In this document: one piece after another, positions 53,520 through 62,713 of the stretch
How the letters are laid out: each line of letters starts with the position of its first letter
How positions within the stretch are numbered: position 1 is the stretch's first letter
Made by a program: the position numbers and the translations under genes
Source: Zobellia uliginosa
GTDB lineage: Bacteria > Bacteroidota > Bacteroidia > Flavobacteriales > Flavobacteriaceae
Assembly (NCBI RefSeq): GCF_018860745.1
Contig: NZ_JAHKPY010000008.1
Location: forward strand, 1 to 64,000
DNA: 64,000 nt
Direction of reading: 5' to 3'
The notes under the pieces: model-generated
Told to the model about the DNA's origin: nothing
Seen by the model: the letters and a program-made list of their open reading frames with translations, nothing else
Database searches by the model: none

Positions 53520-53912
53520 TTAAATTTTCGTTAAGTTTTCAGATAAAGTACCCATGAAATTTGTTATTGGATGTTTGATCATCATGGCCATCATAGCATT
53601 GAACTGACCTTCAAAACTTAACGAAACTTTGCTTTCTGTATCACTTACTGCAATGATATCTGCAGTTAGGGTAAAAGGTAGTTTGTCACTTGCTGCACCC
53701 AGAACAATCTGACTATTTGGTGTTTGCGTTTGACGTTGCAATACAATTTGTGGCATTCCTTTTAACGCAAAAAGAAAACGATCTTCATTGATGACCTCAA
53801 ATTTATCGATATTCTCCGGCATTAATTTTTCGAAATTCTTTAAATCGGTTAGGAAATCAAAAACCTCCTTATCTCCTTTGGCTATATTCTTTTGGGGTGT
53901 TTCTATGTGCAT
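53520..53912 (-). CDS. SRPBCC (START-like) family protein
   Basis: 130 residues. The pattern IETPQKNIAKGDKEVFDFLTDLKNFEKLMP, then RFLFALKGMPQIVLQRQTQTPNSQIVL and a long C-terminal helix (AMMAMMIKHPITNFMGTLSENL), matches the helix-grip START/Bet v1 fold that binds hydrophobic ligands. The ligand and role are unknown. It lies 7 bases after pyrE, so the two are co-transcribed; the pyrE neighbourhood does not explain its function. The stop abuts birA's stop. Confidence 0.82.
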   Translation of the reverse strand: MHIETPQKNIAKGDKEVFDFLTDLKNFEKLMPENIDKFEVINEDRFLFALKGMPQIVLQRQTQTPNSQIVLGAASDKLPFTLTADIIAVSDTESKVSLSFEGQFNAMMAMMIKHPITNFMGTLSENLTKI

Positions 53913-53919
53913 ATCAATA

Positions 53920-54561
53920 TTATTGTTCCCATTTAGATGGATTTTTTCTCCATTCTAACAAGGTATTTAACTGGTCTTCTTTAATAAAATGAGTTTCTGA
54001 AGCTTGCTCTATCAAATGGTCGTAATCACTGAGTGTATTTAAAGAGACATTTCTTTCTTCAAAATTAGTTTGGGCAACATCAAAACCATAGGTAAAAATA
54101 GCCAACATGCCTTTAACGTTGGCTCCGGATTCTTTTAGAGCATCTACAGCGTTTAAACTGCTTTTTCCCGTACTGATCAAATCTTCAATAACCACAACGG
54201 TTTGGTTGGGTTCTAACTGTCCTTCAATCTGATTTTTACGCCCATGTGCTTTAGGTTCAGGGCGTACGTAAATGAACGGAAGTCCTAAAAAATCTGCTAC
54301 TAAAGCACCGATTCCTATAGCACCTGTAGCTACTCCGGCAATTATATCCGGTTTGCCATAAAGCGTTTCTACCTGCTTTGCCATTTCTTCTCTTATGAAG
54401 TTTCTTATGACAGGGTAGGAGAGTATTATTCTATTATCACAATAGATTGGAGATTTCCATCCGGAAGCCCATGAGAAAGGATTTTCCGGTTTCAACTTAA
54501 TTGCATTAATTTGCAATAGAAGTTCGGCCGTTTTCTTGGCGGTATTTTTGTCTAAAACCAT
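53920..54561 (-). CDS. pyrE: Orotate phosphoribosyltransferase
   Basis: A 213-residue enzyme that joins orotate to PRPP to form orotidine 5'-phosphate in pyrimidine synthesis. PENPFSWASGWKSPIYCDNR (orotate site), PDIIAGVATGAIGIGALVAD and the PRPP loop VVVIEDLISTGKSSL are present, with RPEPKAHGRKNQIEG as the flexible catalytic loop. It starts an operon with the SRPBCC gene and is divergent from the Nudix gene: the two starts lie within about 10 bases of each other, leaving almost no room for separate promoters outside coding DNA. Confidence 0.96.
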   Translation of the reverse strand: MVLDKNTAKKTAELLLQINAIKLKPENPFSWASGWKSPIYCDNRIILSYPVIRNFIREEMAKQVETLYGKPDIIAGVATGAIGIGALVADFLGLPFIYVRPEPKAHGRKNQIEGQLEPNQTVVVIEDLISTGKSSLNAVDALKESGANVKGMLAIFTYGFDVAQTNFEERNVSLNTLSDYDHLIEQASETHFIKEDQLNTLLEWRKNPSKWEQ

Positions 54562-54568
54562 GACGCAA

Positions 54569-55156
54569 ATGTATAAAGTTTTTGTGAACGAATTGCCTTT
54601 GATCTTAACAAATAAGCTCTCGGAAACTGGTGGCGGTGAATATTTTTTGTTGAACGAGGCTTCTATTCAGGAAGCTATAAAGGCGTTGAGGAAGAAAAAA
54701 TTGACCGAAGCCTACATCTATCACCCAAATCACGAGGATATTCTTAAGAAATTCACACATAGAATTCCGCTTGTAGTTGCTGCTGGTGGCGTGGTTACAA
54801 ATGACCTGGGAGAAGTGTTGTTTATTTACAGAAACGATAAATGGGATTTACCAAAAGGGAAATTGGATAAGGGCGAATCTATTGAGGCTTGCGCCGTAAG
54901 GGAAGTGATGGAGGAGACCGGTGTAAAAGATTTACGGATAGAGAATTTCTTAAAAACAACCTATCATATATTTAGCAATAATGGGGTGTTTACCTTAAAA
55001 GAGGTACACTGGTATGCCATGAGAACCAGTTACACAGGTAAACTAAAGCCAGAAAAAAAAGAGGGTATTATGAAGGTGAAGTGGAAAGGGCCCAAGAAAA
55101 TTCAAGAAGCGCTGCAAAACTCTTACAATAATATTAAAATTCTTTTTGGTGCGTAG
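54569..55156 (+). CDS. Nudix hydrolase
   Basis: 195 residues from the ATG at 54569 (MYKVFVNELPLILTNK); an ATG at 54560 three codons earlier is also possible and overlaps the pyrE start by two bases. An N-terminal region of about 75 residues precedes the Nudix domain. The Nudix box is complete: GKLDKGESIEACAVREVMEE then TGV (GX5EX7REUXEEXGU). RNDKWDLPKGK precedes it. It hydrolyses a nucleoside diphosphate linked to another moiety; the substrate is unknown. It converges with the M14 peptidase gene. Confidence 0.92.
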   Translation: MYKVFVNELPLILTNKLSETGGGEYFLLNEASIQEAIKALRKKKLTEAYIYHPNHEDILKKFTHRIPLVVAAGGVVTNDLGEVLFIYRNDKWDLPKGKLDKGESIEACAVREVMEETGVKDLRIENFLKTTYHIFSNNGVFTLKEVHWYAMRTSYTGKLKPEKKEGIMKVKWKGPKKIQEALQNSYNNIKILFGA

Positions 55157-55163
55157 GTAGGTA

Positions 55164-56939
55164 TTAATCTTTCTTGATTCTATACACCGGATATTGCATA
55201 TGGGCCGCCTCATAATGATTGGAATGCTTAAAGAGATAATCTAGTTGGGCGTACCAATTACTGTTAAAAATAGAATCCGTAGTTTTTTTGGCTAGAAAAC
55301 TGTCTTTCAATACCTGATTTTCCTTTAGTAGTTGTGTTGCCTCATCTTCAAAAACATACGGAGAAAATCCTTCTTTTTGTTGCAATATGGAGTCGAAAAA
55401 ATTCCAGTTAGAAAAAGAATCCTTAGTTTCTGGTTCCAAAGCTTCCATGATATACCGTATTCCTTTTTGATCTGTAGGAATTAAAATATCACCTTGTTGG
55501 AATCTTATTTTTTCTGTTGATTGAGAAACTGTAGTATTATAGTGAGGATAATGCCCTTCGTACGGGTAGTTTAATGTCTTGTAATGGTCTATTTTATACG
55601 TCTCAACACTAATTATAGTATCTTTTTGTATTGTACTATACTTAATTTGATTTAGCTCCAATAGTGAAAGAACTCTGCGCCATCCTTTTCTAATTACATA
55701 TGCTTTGGGAACTGTTACGGAATCAATAGGCTTATAAAAATTCTGATATTCGACTTTTTTAGTAAAAGGCCGGTTTCTATCATATTTAAGTCGTGTAAAT
55801 CCTGTAATCTCGCTCGTAAGCGTATCTCCCTCATATCCCTTAAAATCCAATATTGTTGTTTTGGTGGTGTCTATTTCCCATTTAGTGGGGTAGTGGGTCC
55901 AATCCTTATGTCTATATTTTGCCTCGGTTCTTAACCGTTTTATTTCTTTATAATCCGTCTCTGCCAAGGCAATCATTTTTGTCATAAGCTCGTACGTGCC
56001 TTCTACTCTCTGTTTGTAGGGTTTTAGCATGTGGGTTTCTACCATCATACCTAAGGTATTCCACAATGTGGTGTAGCCTGTGGAATATCTAGGGTAATCC
56101 ATAAACTGAGAAAATCCCTTTTCAGGTACTTGGTTAAAGACGTTTACGTAAGGTGTAATATCCCAATTTGCGTCCTGTAGCGATTTCTCTAATGCGGGCA
56201 TCATTTTAGTATTTACATAATCGCCTAATTCCCCACCCAATTTATTGTGTTGTGTAAACAGGTGTGTTAGTGTATATTGATAGTCCGCTCCGTTGCTTAC
56301 ATGATTGTCAATAAAAATATCAGGATTGACCATATGGAAGATTTCAAAAAAGGTACGGGCATTTTTTGTGTCTGCCTTTATGAAATCCCTATTAAGGTCA
56401 TAATTTAAAGCATTTCCTCTAAAGCCGTATGATTTTGGTCCGTTTTGGTTGGCACGGGTAGTACTGTTTCTGTTTAATGCACCTCCTATATTGTAAATAG
56501 GTATGGTAACCAACACGGTGTTTTTGGGTGTTTTTAATTTGCCGGTAGCTAGATTCCTATATAACATCATAGTGGCGTCAATACCATCGCTTTCGCCAGG
56601 GTGAATGCCGTTATTTACAAATAGAATAGTCTTTTTGTCGTTTATTTTTTGAAAGTTGAAATCGCCATCTGGATTATAAGTAATGATATGAAGAGGGTAT
56701 CCACTATCTGTTTCGCCAATGGTTTGCATATTAATTTCAGGAAACTCTTTGGCTAGGTGAATGTAGAAATCTATAGTTTCTAGATAGGTAGCTGTTTCAG
56801 TACCGTTACTAAGTTCAAAATGTGTTTTGTAATCTGCGGTTTTGTCCTCCTGTTCTGTTTCGCATGAATAACAGATAAGCACGACTATAAAAAAAATAGT
56901 GAGTAGAAAGGGAGTAGTTCTGATTGATATTCGTCGCAT
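55164..56939 (-). CDS. M14 family zinc carboxypeptidase lipoprotein
   Basis: 591 residues. The signal peptide ends in CYSCET, a possible lipobox, so the protein may be membrane-anchored. The peptidase M14 domain has NNGIHPGESDGIDATMML (HxxE zinc motif), DLNRDFIKADTKNAR and IDNHVSNGADYQYTLTH with the third ligand His. GMMVETHMLKPYKQRVEGTYE contains the conserved ET region. A C-terminal part of about 250 residues is beta-rich and unassigned. It probably releases C-terminal residues from peptides in the periplasm or outside. Monocistronic. Confidence 0.9.
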   Translation of the reverse strand: MRRISIRTTPFLLTIFFIVVLICYSCETEQEDKTADYKTHFELSNGTETATYLETIDFYIHLAKEFPEINMQTIGETDSGYPLHIITYNPDGDFNFQKINDKKTILFVNNGIHPGESDGIDATMMLYRNLATGKLKTPKNTVLVTIPIYNIGGALNRNSTTRANQNGPKSYGFRGNALNYDLNRDFIKADTKNARTFFEIFHMVNPDIFIDNHVSNGADYQYTLTHLFTQHNKLGGELGDYVNTKMMPALEKSLQDANWDITPYVNVFNQVPEKGFSQFMDYPRYSTGYTTLWNTLGMMVETHMLKPYKQRVEGTYELMTKMIALAETDYKEIKRLRTEAKYRHKDWTHYPTKWEIDTTKTTILDFKGYEGDTLTSEITGFTRLKYDRNRPFTKKVEYQNFYKPIDSVTVPKAYVIRKGWRRVLSLLELNQIKYSTIQKDTIISVETYKIDHYKTLNYPYEGHYPHYNTTVSQSTEKIRFQQGDILIPTDQKGIRYIMEALEPETKDSFSNWNFFDSILQQKEGFSPYVFEDEATQLLKENQVLKDSFLAKKTTDSIFNSNWYAQLDYLFKHSNHYEAAHMQYPVYRIKKD

Positions 56940-56973
56940 ATATCAAAAATAAGCAAAAACAGATAAGCTTTTA

Positions 56974-57378
56974 CTATGCAATTTTGGTAATCTCGGCAAC
57001 GTGTTCTTTACGGATAGGTTTGTTATTATAAGTAATGGTATGTTCTGTTTTTTTCTTGAAATTTTCCCAGTTCTGTAAGTCAAAAGTGTCTATGGAAGAG
57101 GTGATGATGTTAACCCTTACTTTATTCATTAAATCTAAAGTGATAAACTCATCTAGGAATTGCCATCCATCCATAATGGGCATGTTTATATCAAGGAAAA
57201 TGACTTGAGGAGCTTTTTTGTTTTCTTCTATTCGCTTCTTTATACCCTCAATTGCCAATTTACCATTACGGTATACTGCAATATCATCACAATCAACCAC
57301 GAGACTTAACATTTTTTGAATGCCAAATACCGTAATCGGATCATCATCAATAATACAAATACTCTCAATTTTGTTCAT
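56974..57378 (-). CDS. Single-domain response regulator (CheY-like)
   Basis: 134 residues containing only a receiver domain. Acidic pocket ICIIDDDP (Asp 11-13), phospho-acceptor Asp63 in VIFLDINMPIMDGW, ITSS (conserved Thr/Ser) and YNNKPIRKEH with the conserved Lys. There is no output domain, so it must signal by protein contact. It overlaps the end of the PAS histidine-kinase gene by 14 bases, making a tight two-component pair. Confidence 0.93.
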   Translation of the reverse strand: MNKIESICIIDDDPITVFGIQKMLSLVVDCDDIAVYRNGKLAIEGIKKRIEENKKAPQVIFLDINMPIMDGWQFLDEFITLDLMNKVRVNIITSSIDTFDLQNWENFKKKTEHTITYNNKPIRKEHVAEITKIA

Positions 57379-59212
57379 TAAAATATATTTTGAAAGTAGT
57401 ACCTAGGCCTACCTCACTGGCAACTGTAACCTTACCGTTCATTGCCTCTATTTGGTTTTTTGTAATGTAAAGACCAATACCTCTAGAATCACTATGGTCA
57501 TGAAAGGTCTTGTACATGCCAAATAATTTTTCGCCATATTTCTTTAAATCAATACCTAACCCATTGTCTTCAATAGAAAGAACTATGAATCCGTTTTCAC
57601 TTGTTGCACTAAGATTAATTATGGGCTGTCTGTCTGGATGTCTATACTTTACAGCATTGGTAATGAAGTTCATTAAAATACTATCAATGTAGGATGGAAT
57701 AACCTTTACTGTTGTATGCTCGGATATGGAATTAACTATTTTAGCGTTATTATTGACCAAGAATTCCTTTAGATTTCGTTTTACCGAAACTATGCGTTGA
57801 TTTAATCTAATAGGCTTTCTTTCTAAATTTACGTTAGAATTAATCGCTACTACCTCATTGAGATTTTCTAAAGTTTCTAGTAAGTTATCAGATGCTTGGG
57901 TTAGCATTTTTACAATCTGTATCTTTTCTTCTTCGTTCTTTTCATTGGTTAAAAAGTCCAATAACATTGAGAAATTGGCAGTATGGGAACGTAAATTATG
58001 GGAGACAATATGAGCAAAGTTTACCAGTTTCTTATTTTGTTGAGAGGTAACATTTATAAGATCACGTAATTCTTGTTCTTTTTGTTTTAGGTCTGAAATA
58101 TCCATGCTTATGCCTACCAAACCTTGGGCCTTGCCATTATTTCCTGTTAACGGTATTTTGGAAGTAAGAAAGGTAGCTTGCCTGCCGTCTTTGGTAATGT
58201 TAATGGTTTCTTTGCCCAGCATAGGAATTAGGGTTTCCATTACATGCAGGTCTTCCGCCCTGGAAATTGATGCAATCTCCTCATGGAAAAGGTCAAAATC
58301 ACTTTTGCCCAATAAGTCATCTGGACTATCTACTCCCATATAGTCACATTCAGATTTATTCACTAAAATTTTTCTGGACTCTGTATCCTTTATAAAAACG
58401 TTTAAAGGCAAATTGTCAATAAGAGTGCGTAATAAGAGCTCGTTTTCTTTGGTCTTATTCTCTGTTTGGACTTGCTTTTCTATATTTTGTAAAATTCCTT
58501 TAACACCAACTATTTTGCCGTCTAGGTAGGTGGGCATCCCAGCTACTTGTACCCAAACCTCTTCACCTTTAGCAGTTGTAAACTGTAATTTTTCATCCCA
58601 CGTTTTACCTTTTGACATGGTCTCGTGCACTTGCATGGATATGGTATTCCTGCTATAACCATCCTTGTAAGAAGCGATTGCGTTATCAAATGAGAATTCA
58701 TAATCTTTTGAAACTCCATATATTTCTCTTACCACATCGCAACAAACGAGCTTATCGTTAATCATATCGTAGTCCCAAACTCCGATTTTACTAATCATGC
58801 ACATGGCGTCTAATAGAGATTGGAGTTGATCTGTCTCTTCATCTTTTAGTTTCTTTTCTGTAATGTCTTCAAAGTGAATAATGAGACCAATGGTTTCATT
58901 CGTTTCATTTTGCCATGCGGCACAGGTCCACTTATACCATTTAGAGCCAGACGCGCTATTTAAGCTGTAATTTATATTGCCTTCATGAGTTTCATCTGAA
59001 AGATAGTTGTAGAGTTTTTTCTCCCAGTCTTCACTTATTGTCGTGAAAAGTTCATTTATGGGTTTTCCAAAAGTCTTGTTGGTATCAAAGGAAAAGTCAG
59101 AGAAAAACTTGTCGGACGCATAAATAACCTCGAACTTTTTGTTCGTGAAGACAGTGGCCGTAGGCAGCTGTTTTACAAGGGGGTTATTCAATGTGGTTTT
59201 TGTTCCGTTCAA
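57365..59212 (-). CDS. Multi-PAS sensor histidine kinase
   Basis: 615 residues from a TTG start; no ATG is close. No membrane helix is visible, so it is probably cytosolic. Three PAS-type segments occur: TATVFTNKKFEVIYASDKFF with GLIIHFEDITEKKLKDEE, the KIGVWDYDMINDKLVC region, and LPLNVFIKDTESRKILVNKS. The kinase part has FAHIVSHNLRSHTANF (His405), NFITNAVKYRHP (N box), IEDNGLGIDL (G1) and SRGIGLYITKNQIE (G2). SHNLR in place of SHELR is common in Bacteroidota. It overlaps the response-regulator gene by 14 bases. Confidence 0.92.
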   Translation of the reverse strand: MNGTKTTLNNPLVKQLPTATVFTNKKFEVIYASDKFFSDFSFDTNKTFGKPINELFTTISEDWEKKLYNYLSDETHEGNINYSLNSASGSKWYKWTCAAWQNETNETIGLIIHFEDITEKKLKDEETDQLQSLLDAMCMISKIGVWDYDMINDKLVCCDVVREIYGVSKDYEFSFDNAIASYKDGYSRNTISMQVHETMSKGKTWDEKLQFTTAKGEEVWVQVAGMPTYLDGKIVGVKGILQNIEKQVQTENKTKENELLLRTLIDNLPLNVFIKDTESRKILVNKSECDYMGVDSPDDLLGKSDFDLFHEEIASISRAEDLHVMETLIPMLGKETINITKDGRQATFLTSKIPLTGNNGKAQGLVGISMDISDLKQKEQELRDLINVTSQQNKKLVNFAHIVSHNLRSHTANFSMLLDFLTNEKNEEEKIQIVKMLTQASDNLLETLENLNEVVAINSNVNLERKPIRLNQRIVSVKRNLKEFLVNNNAKIVNSISEHTTVKVIPSYIDSILMNFITNAVKYRHPDRQPIINLSATSENGFIVLSIEDNGLGIDLKKYGEKLFGMYKTFHDHSDSRGIGLYITKNQIEAMNGKVTVASEVGLGTTFKIYFNEQN

Positions 59213-59423
59213 GGTTTGTTGTAATTTCTGACTAAAGTAACCGCATTTAAGGTTATATCTAAACCTTTGTTGTGAATAGCATCAAACACGTTGTGTTGCT
59301 CGGTTTAAAGGATGTTTGGTAAAGCAAAATAACAATTTTTGTTGTATTTACTTACAAATTACAAATTAAATTTAACATTTGCATCTATAAAATATGATAT
59401 TCGCAGATTAGAGGTTACATGCG

Positions 59424-59876
59424 TTATGTACGCACAGTATCGGGCACAAGGCTGGTGTAGTCGCCACCATTTCGAATTACATCTCGTACAATTGATGAGC
59501 TTATGTAGGATTTTCCTGAAGATGTGAGTAAAAATACGGTTTCTATCTCAGATAATTTTCTATTGGTATGAGCTATGGCTTTCTCAAATTCAAAATCACC
59601 AGGATTGCGTAGTCCTCTCAAAATAAAATCGGCATCAACCTTCTTGCAGAAATCAACTGTAAGACCTTCATATGTAAGAACTTTTATTTTTGGTTCGTGC
59701 CTAAAAGCTTCAACAATGAAATTCATGCGCTGCTCTAACGAAAACATATATTTTTTATCGGCATTTACTCCAATAGCAATAATAATCTCGTCAAAAAGGG
59801 TGATACCTCTTTGGATAATATCAAAATGACCTAAAGTAAGTGGGTCAAATGAACCTGGGAAAATAGCACGTCTCAT
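59424..59876 (-). CDS. coaD: Pantetheine-phosphate adenylyltransferase
   Basis: A 150-residue enzyme that transfers AMP from ATP to 4'-phosphopantetheine, the penultimate step of coenzyme A synthesis. AIFPGSFDPLTLGHFDIIQRG contains the (H/T)xGH nucleotide motif. ADFILRGLRNPGDFEFEKAIAHTNRKL and the C-terminal SGKSYISSSIVRDVIRNGGD (ISSS-type motif) are family hallmarks. It lies 35 bases after ddl on the same strand and is probably co-transcribed with it. Confidence 0.97.
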   Translation of the reverse strand: MRRAIFPGSFDPLTLGHFDIIQRGITLFDEIIIAIGVNADKKYMFSLEQRMNFIVEAFRHEPKIKVLTYEGLTVDFCKKVDADFILRGLRNPGDFEFEKAIAHTNRKLSEIETVFLLTSSGKSYISSSIVRDVIRNGGDYTSLVPDTVRT

Positions 59877-59911
59877 ATATTTTGGAGTTGGTTATTCCGT
59901 ATCTTATAAAG

Positions 59912-60895
59912 TTACCTTTTTTTGGCTAAAGCTTCATCTACAGCGCTTGTAAATAATTCTTCAAGCGAAATACCAGCTTTTTCTGCTTGTTGTGGTAATA
60001 TACTCTCCGTAGTAAGTCCTGGGGTAGTATTCATCTCTAGCATATATGGTTCATCACCTATAAATATAAATTCGCTCCTAGAGTACCCTTTCATCTTTAA
60101 AACCTCATAAGCACGTTTGGCAAGTTCTTCAACCTTCTGTTGCTGTATTTTTGAAATATGAGCAGGAGTAATTTCCTGTGATTTTCCTTCGTACTTCGCT
60201 TCATAGTCAAAAAAGTCATTTTCTGTAACTATTTCGGTAATTGGTAAAACCTTGGTTTCTCCTTTATAGGTTATAACCCCAACGGAAACCTCCGTACCAT
60301 CTAAAAAAGACTCTATAATAATCTCATCATCTTCTTTATAAGCATTATCAATAGCGCTTTTAAGATGTTCTTTTTCATGTACTTTAGAAATACCAAAACT
60401 ACTTCCGGCCTTATTTGCTTTTACAAAACATGGTAAACCAACTTTTTCTATGATGGCCTCTTCATTTATTTCATCACCAAGATTTAAATAATAAGAAGGG
60501 GCTGAGTTAATGCCATAAGGCTTTAAAACACTTAAAAGGTCTCTCTTATTAAAGGTGAGAGCAGATTGGTAATAGTCACAAGATGTTTGTGGAATACCAA
60601 TAAGCTCAAAATAAGCTTGCATAAGGCCGTCCTCCCCGGGCGAGCCGTGAATAGCGTTAAAAACACAATCAAAGTTTAGTGTTTCGTTATTTAGACTCAC
60701 CGTAAAATTGTTCTTATTAACAGGATGTTCCTTTTCGTTCTCATCTACAAAAACCCATTTGTTCTCAAAAATATGAATAGGGTAGGTGTTGAACTTTTCT
60801 TTGTTAATGTAATTATGTACTACATTTCCACTTTTTAGCGATATTTTGTATTCGCTGCTGTAACCACCCATTATAATGGCAATATTCTTCTTCAT
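59912..60895 (-). CDS. ddl: D-alanine--D-alanine ligase
   Basis: A 327-residue ATP-grasp ligase that makes the D-Ala-D-Ala dipeptide for peptidoglycan. IAIIMGGYSSEYKISLKSG at the N-terminus, FNAIHGSPGEDGLMQAYFEL, PCFVKANKAGSSFGISKV (ATP-binding) and MLEMNTTPGLTTES (Mg- and D-Ala-binding) are all present. The length is normal for Ddl. It is upstream of coaD in an operon and divergent from the PASTA-domain gene. Confidence 0.96.
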   Translation of the reverse strand: MKKNIAIIMGGYSSEYKISLKSGNVVHNYINKEKFNTYPIHIFENKWVFVDENEKEHPVNKNNFTVSLNNETLNFDCVFNAIHGSPGEDGLMQAYFELIGIPQTSCDYYQSALTFNKRDLLSVLKPYGINSAPSYYLNLGDEINEEAIIEKVGLPCFVKANKAGSSFGISKVHEKEHLKSAIDNAYKEDDEIIIESFLDGTEVSVGVITYKGETKVLPITEIVTENDFFDYEAKYEGKSQEITPAHISKIQQQKVEELAKRAYEVLKMKGYSRSEFIFIGDEPYMLEMNTTPGLTTESILPQQAEKAGISLEELFTSAVDEALAKKR

Positions 60896-60962
60896 ACGAC
60901 CGTTTAAAATTTACTGTAAAAAACGAAACCGAAATTAAACAAAAAAAGCAACACGAGTTCAC

Positions 60963-60970
60963 TATATTTG
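60963..60970 (+). promoter_or_regulatory. Putative -7 element (TATATTTG) of the PASTA-rluD operon
   Basis: An exact TAnnTTTG, 19 bases before the PASTA gene ATG. No clear -33 match. Confidence 0.45.
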
Positions 60971-60989
60971 TTGCGTTAAAAGGAACCCG

Positions 60990-61577
60990 ATGCGTAATTT
61001 TTTCAATTTTTTAAAAAGTAAGGTATTTTTCATTCAAATAGGTCTAGCCATATTGGTTTTGATTTTATTCGTGTTTTTTGCGTTACGTTGGTTAGGTTCA
61101 ACCACAAATCATGGTGAGTTCGTTGAGGTTCCTGATTTTTCAAAAATGTCCGTACCGGATATGCGCAAGTCTGTAGAAGAGGCTAAGCTAAGATATGAGG
61201 TATTGGATTCTGCTAACTTCAACCCGGATTATCCTAGGTTTTCTATTATTGAGCAAAATCCTCCGGCAGGAAATAAGGTAAAAGAGAACCGTAAAATTTA
61301 TTTTACCGTAAATCCGTCTGGGTACAAAAAAGTTTCTATTCCTAATATTATACAAGTTACGCAGCGTAATGCACAATCTATGCTTCGCGCCGTTGGTCTA
61401 GATGTACAACGTGTTACTTATATTGATCAATTGGGTAAGGACATGGTGTATTATATTAAGTATAAGGGCAAGCAGATCAAACCTGGTGACAAACTACCTA
61501 AAACTTCTAAAATAGAGTTGGTTTGTGGCAACGGTAAGATTACCGAGCAAGCAAGGGTTCAAGCAGATTCAGAATAA
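60990..61577 (+). CDS. PASTA domain membrane protein
   Basis: 195 residues: a short cytosolic N-terminus, one membrane helix (about residues 12-34, FFIQIGLAILVLILFVFFALRW) and an extracytoplasmic part with PASTA repeats (FVEVPDFSKMSVPDMRKSVE, VSIPNIIQVTQRNAQSMLRAVGL and a shorter third). PASTA domains bind peptidoglycan or beta-lactam-like stems in kinases and PBPs; here there is no kinase or transpeptidase attached. It lies 3 bases before rluD and opposite ddl, a common arrangement in Flavobacteria. Confidence 0.9.
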   Translation: MRNFFNFLKSKVFFIQIGLAILVLILFVFFALRWLGSTTNHGEFVEVPDFSKMSVPDMRKSVEEAKLRYEVLDSANFNPDYPRFSIIEQNPPAGNKVKENRKIYFTVNPSGYKKVSIPNIIQVTQRNAQSMLRAVGLDVQRVTYIDQLGKDMVYYIKYKGKQIKPGDKLPKTSKIELVCGNGKITEQARVQADSE

Positions 61578-61580
61578 TAC

Positions 61581-62606
61581 ATGCAAACACCAGAAAATCA
61601 AGAGCTGAACGATGATGAGCTTTTTGAGCACCATCGTGTCATAGCTTCTAAGGGACAAGAACCATTAAGAGTAGATAAATTCTTAATGAACTTCATTGAA
61701 TATGCCACCCGTAATAAAATTCAACAATCTGCAAAAAGTGGTCATATTTGGGTTAACGGCGTTATTGTAAAGCAAAACTATAAAGTAAAACCGGGAGATG
61801 AGGTAAAGGTGTTGTTTGAACATCCGCCTCACGAATTTCTTTTGGTGCCAGAAGATATTCCTATTGATGTTGTTTATGAAGATGATGTGCTTTTAGTAGT
61901 GAATAAACCAGCAGGCATGGTTGTGCATCCAGGTCACGGTAATTATTCTGGGACCCTCATAAATGCACTTTTATATCATGTAAAAGATTTGCCAAACAAT
62001 AGTAGTGAGCGTCCAGGTCTTGTGCATCGAATTGATAAAGATACTTCAGGGCTTTTGGTAGTGGCTAAGACAGAAGCGGCTATGACTCATTTGTCAAAGC
62101 AATTTTTTGATAAAACTTCAGAACGCGAATACGTGGCCTTGGTCTGGGGTAATGTTCAAGATGATGAAGGAACTGTAGAAGGCAATATTGCCAGAAATCC
62201 AAAAAACCGTCTTCAAATGCAGGTGTTTCCTGATGGGGATGATGGTAAAGAAGCTGTTACCCATTACTCTGTAATAGAGCGTTTAGGTTATGTAACCATG
62301 GTGTCTTGTAAGTTGGAAACAGGGCGTACACACCAGATACGGGTGCATATGAAATATATTGGACATACACTTTTTAACGATGAGCGTTATGGAGGCGACA
62401 AAATTTTAAAAGGAACTACATTTACGAAATACAAGCAGTTTGTAGATAATGCGTTTAAGATTTTACCTCGCCAAGCATTGCACGCAAAAACGTTGGGATT
62501 TGTACACCCTGTAACAGGGGAAATGATGCGATTTGATTCTGAGATTCCACAAGATATGGTAGAGTGCATAGAAAAATGGAGACATTACTCGCAACATAGC
62601 AAATAA
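61581..62606 (+). CDS. rluD: RluA/RluD family 23S rRNA pseudouridine synthase
   Basis: 341 residues. An N-terminal S4 RNA-binding domain (RVDKFLMNFIEYATRNKIQQ, GHIWVNGVIVKQNYKVKPGD) is followed by the catalytic domain: LVVNKPAGMVVHPGHGN, LVHRIDKDTSGLLVVAKT with the catalytic Asp, KLETGRTHQIRVHMKYIGH and LHAKTLGFVHP. This is the RluD-type architecture that makes pseudouridines in helix 69 of 23S rRNA; assignment to RluD rather than another RluA relative is by overall similarity. It starts 3 bases after the PASTA gene. Confidence 0.92.
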   Translation: MQTPENQELNDDELFEHHRVIASKGQEPLRVDKFLMNFIEYATRNKIQQSAKSGHIWVNGVIVKQNYKVKPGDEVKVLFEHPPHEFLLVPEDIPIDVVYEDDVLLVVNKPAGMVVHPGHGNYSGTLINALLYHVKDLPNNSSERPGLVHRIDKDTSGLLVVAKTEAAMTHLSKQFFDKTSEREYVALVWGNVQDDEGTVEGNIARNPKNRLQMQVFPDGDDGKEAVTHYSVIERLGYVTMVSCKLETGRTHQIRVHMKYIGHTLFNDERYGGDKILKGTTFTKYKQFVDNAFKILPRQALHAKTLGFVHPVTGEMMRFDSEIPQDMVECIEKWRHYSQHSK

Positions 62607-62713
62607 GCAATAAAAATCATTGATACCCATATCAATAAGTCTTTTCCTAAGCCATAGGTTATATTGATTATCATCAGTATTTTTACTCCAAGTTTTTGAA
62701 AACAGATACTACT

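Noticed and set aside
59339-59527. 62-codon plus-strand open frame at the end of coaD
   Set aside because: It is largely antisense to coaD and the AT-rich spacer, with no family resemblance.
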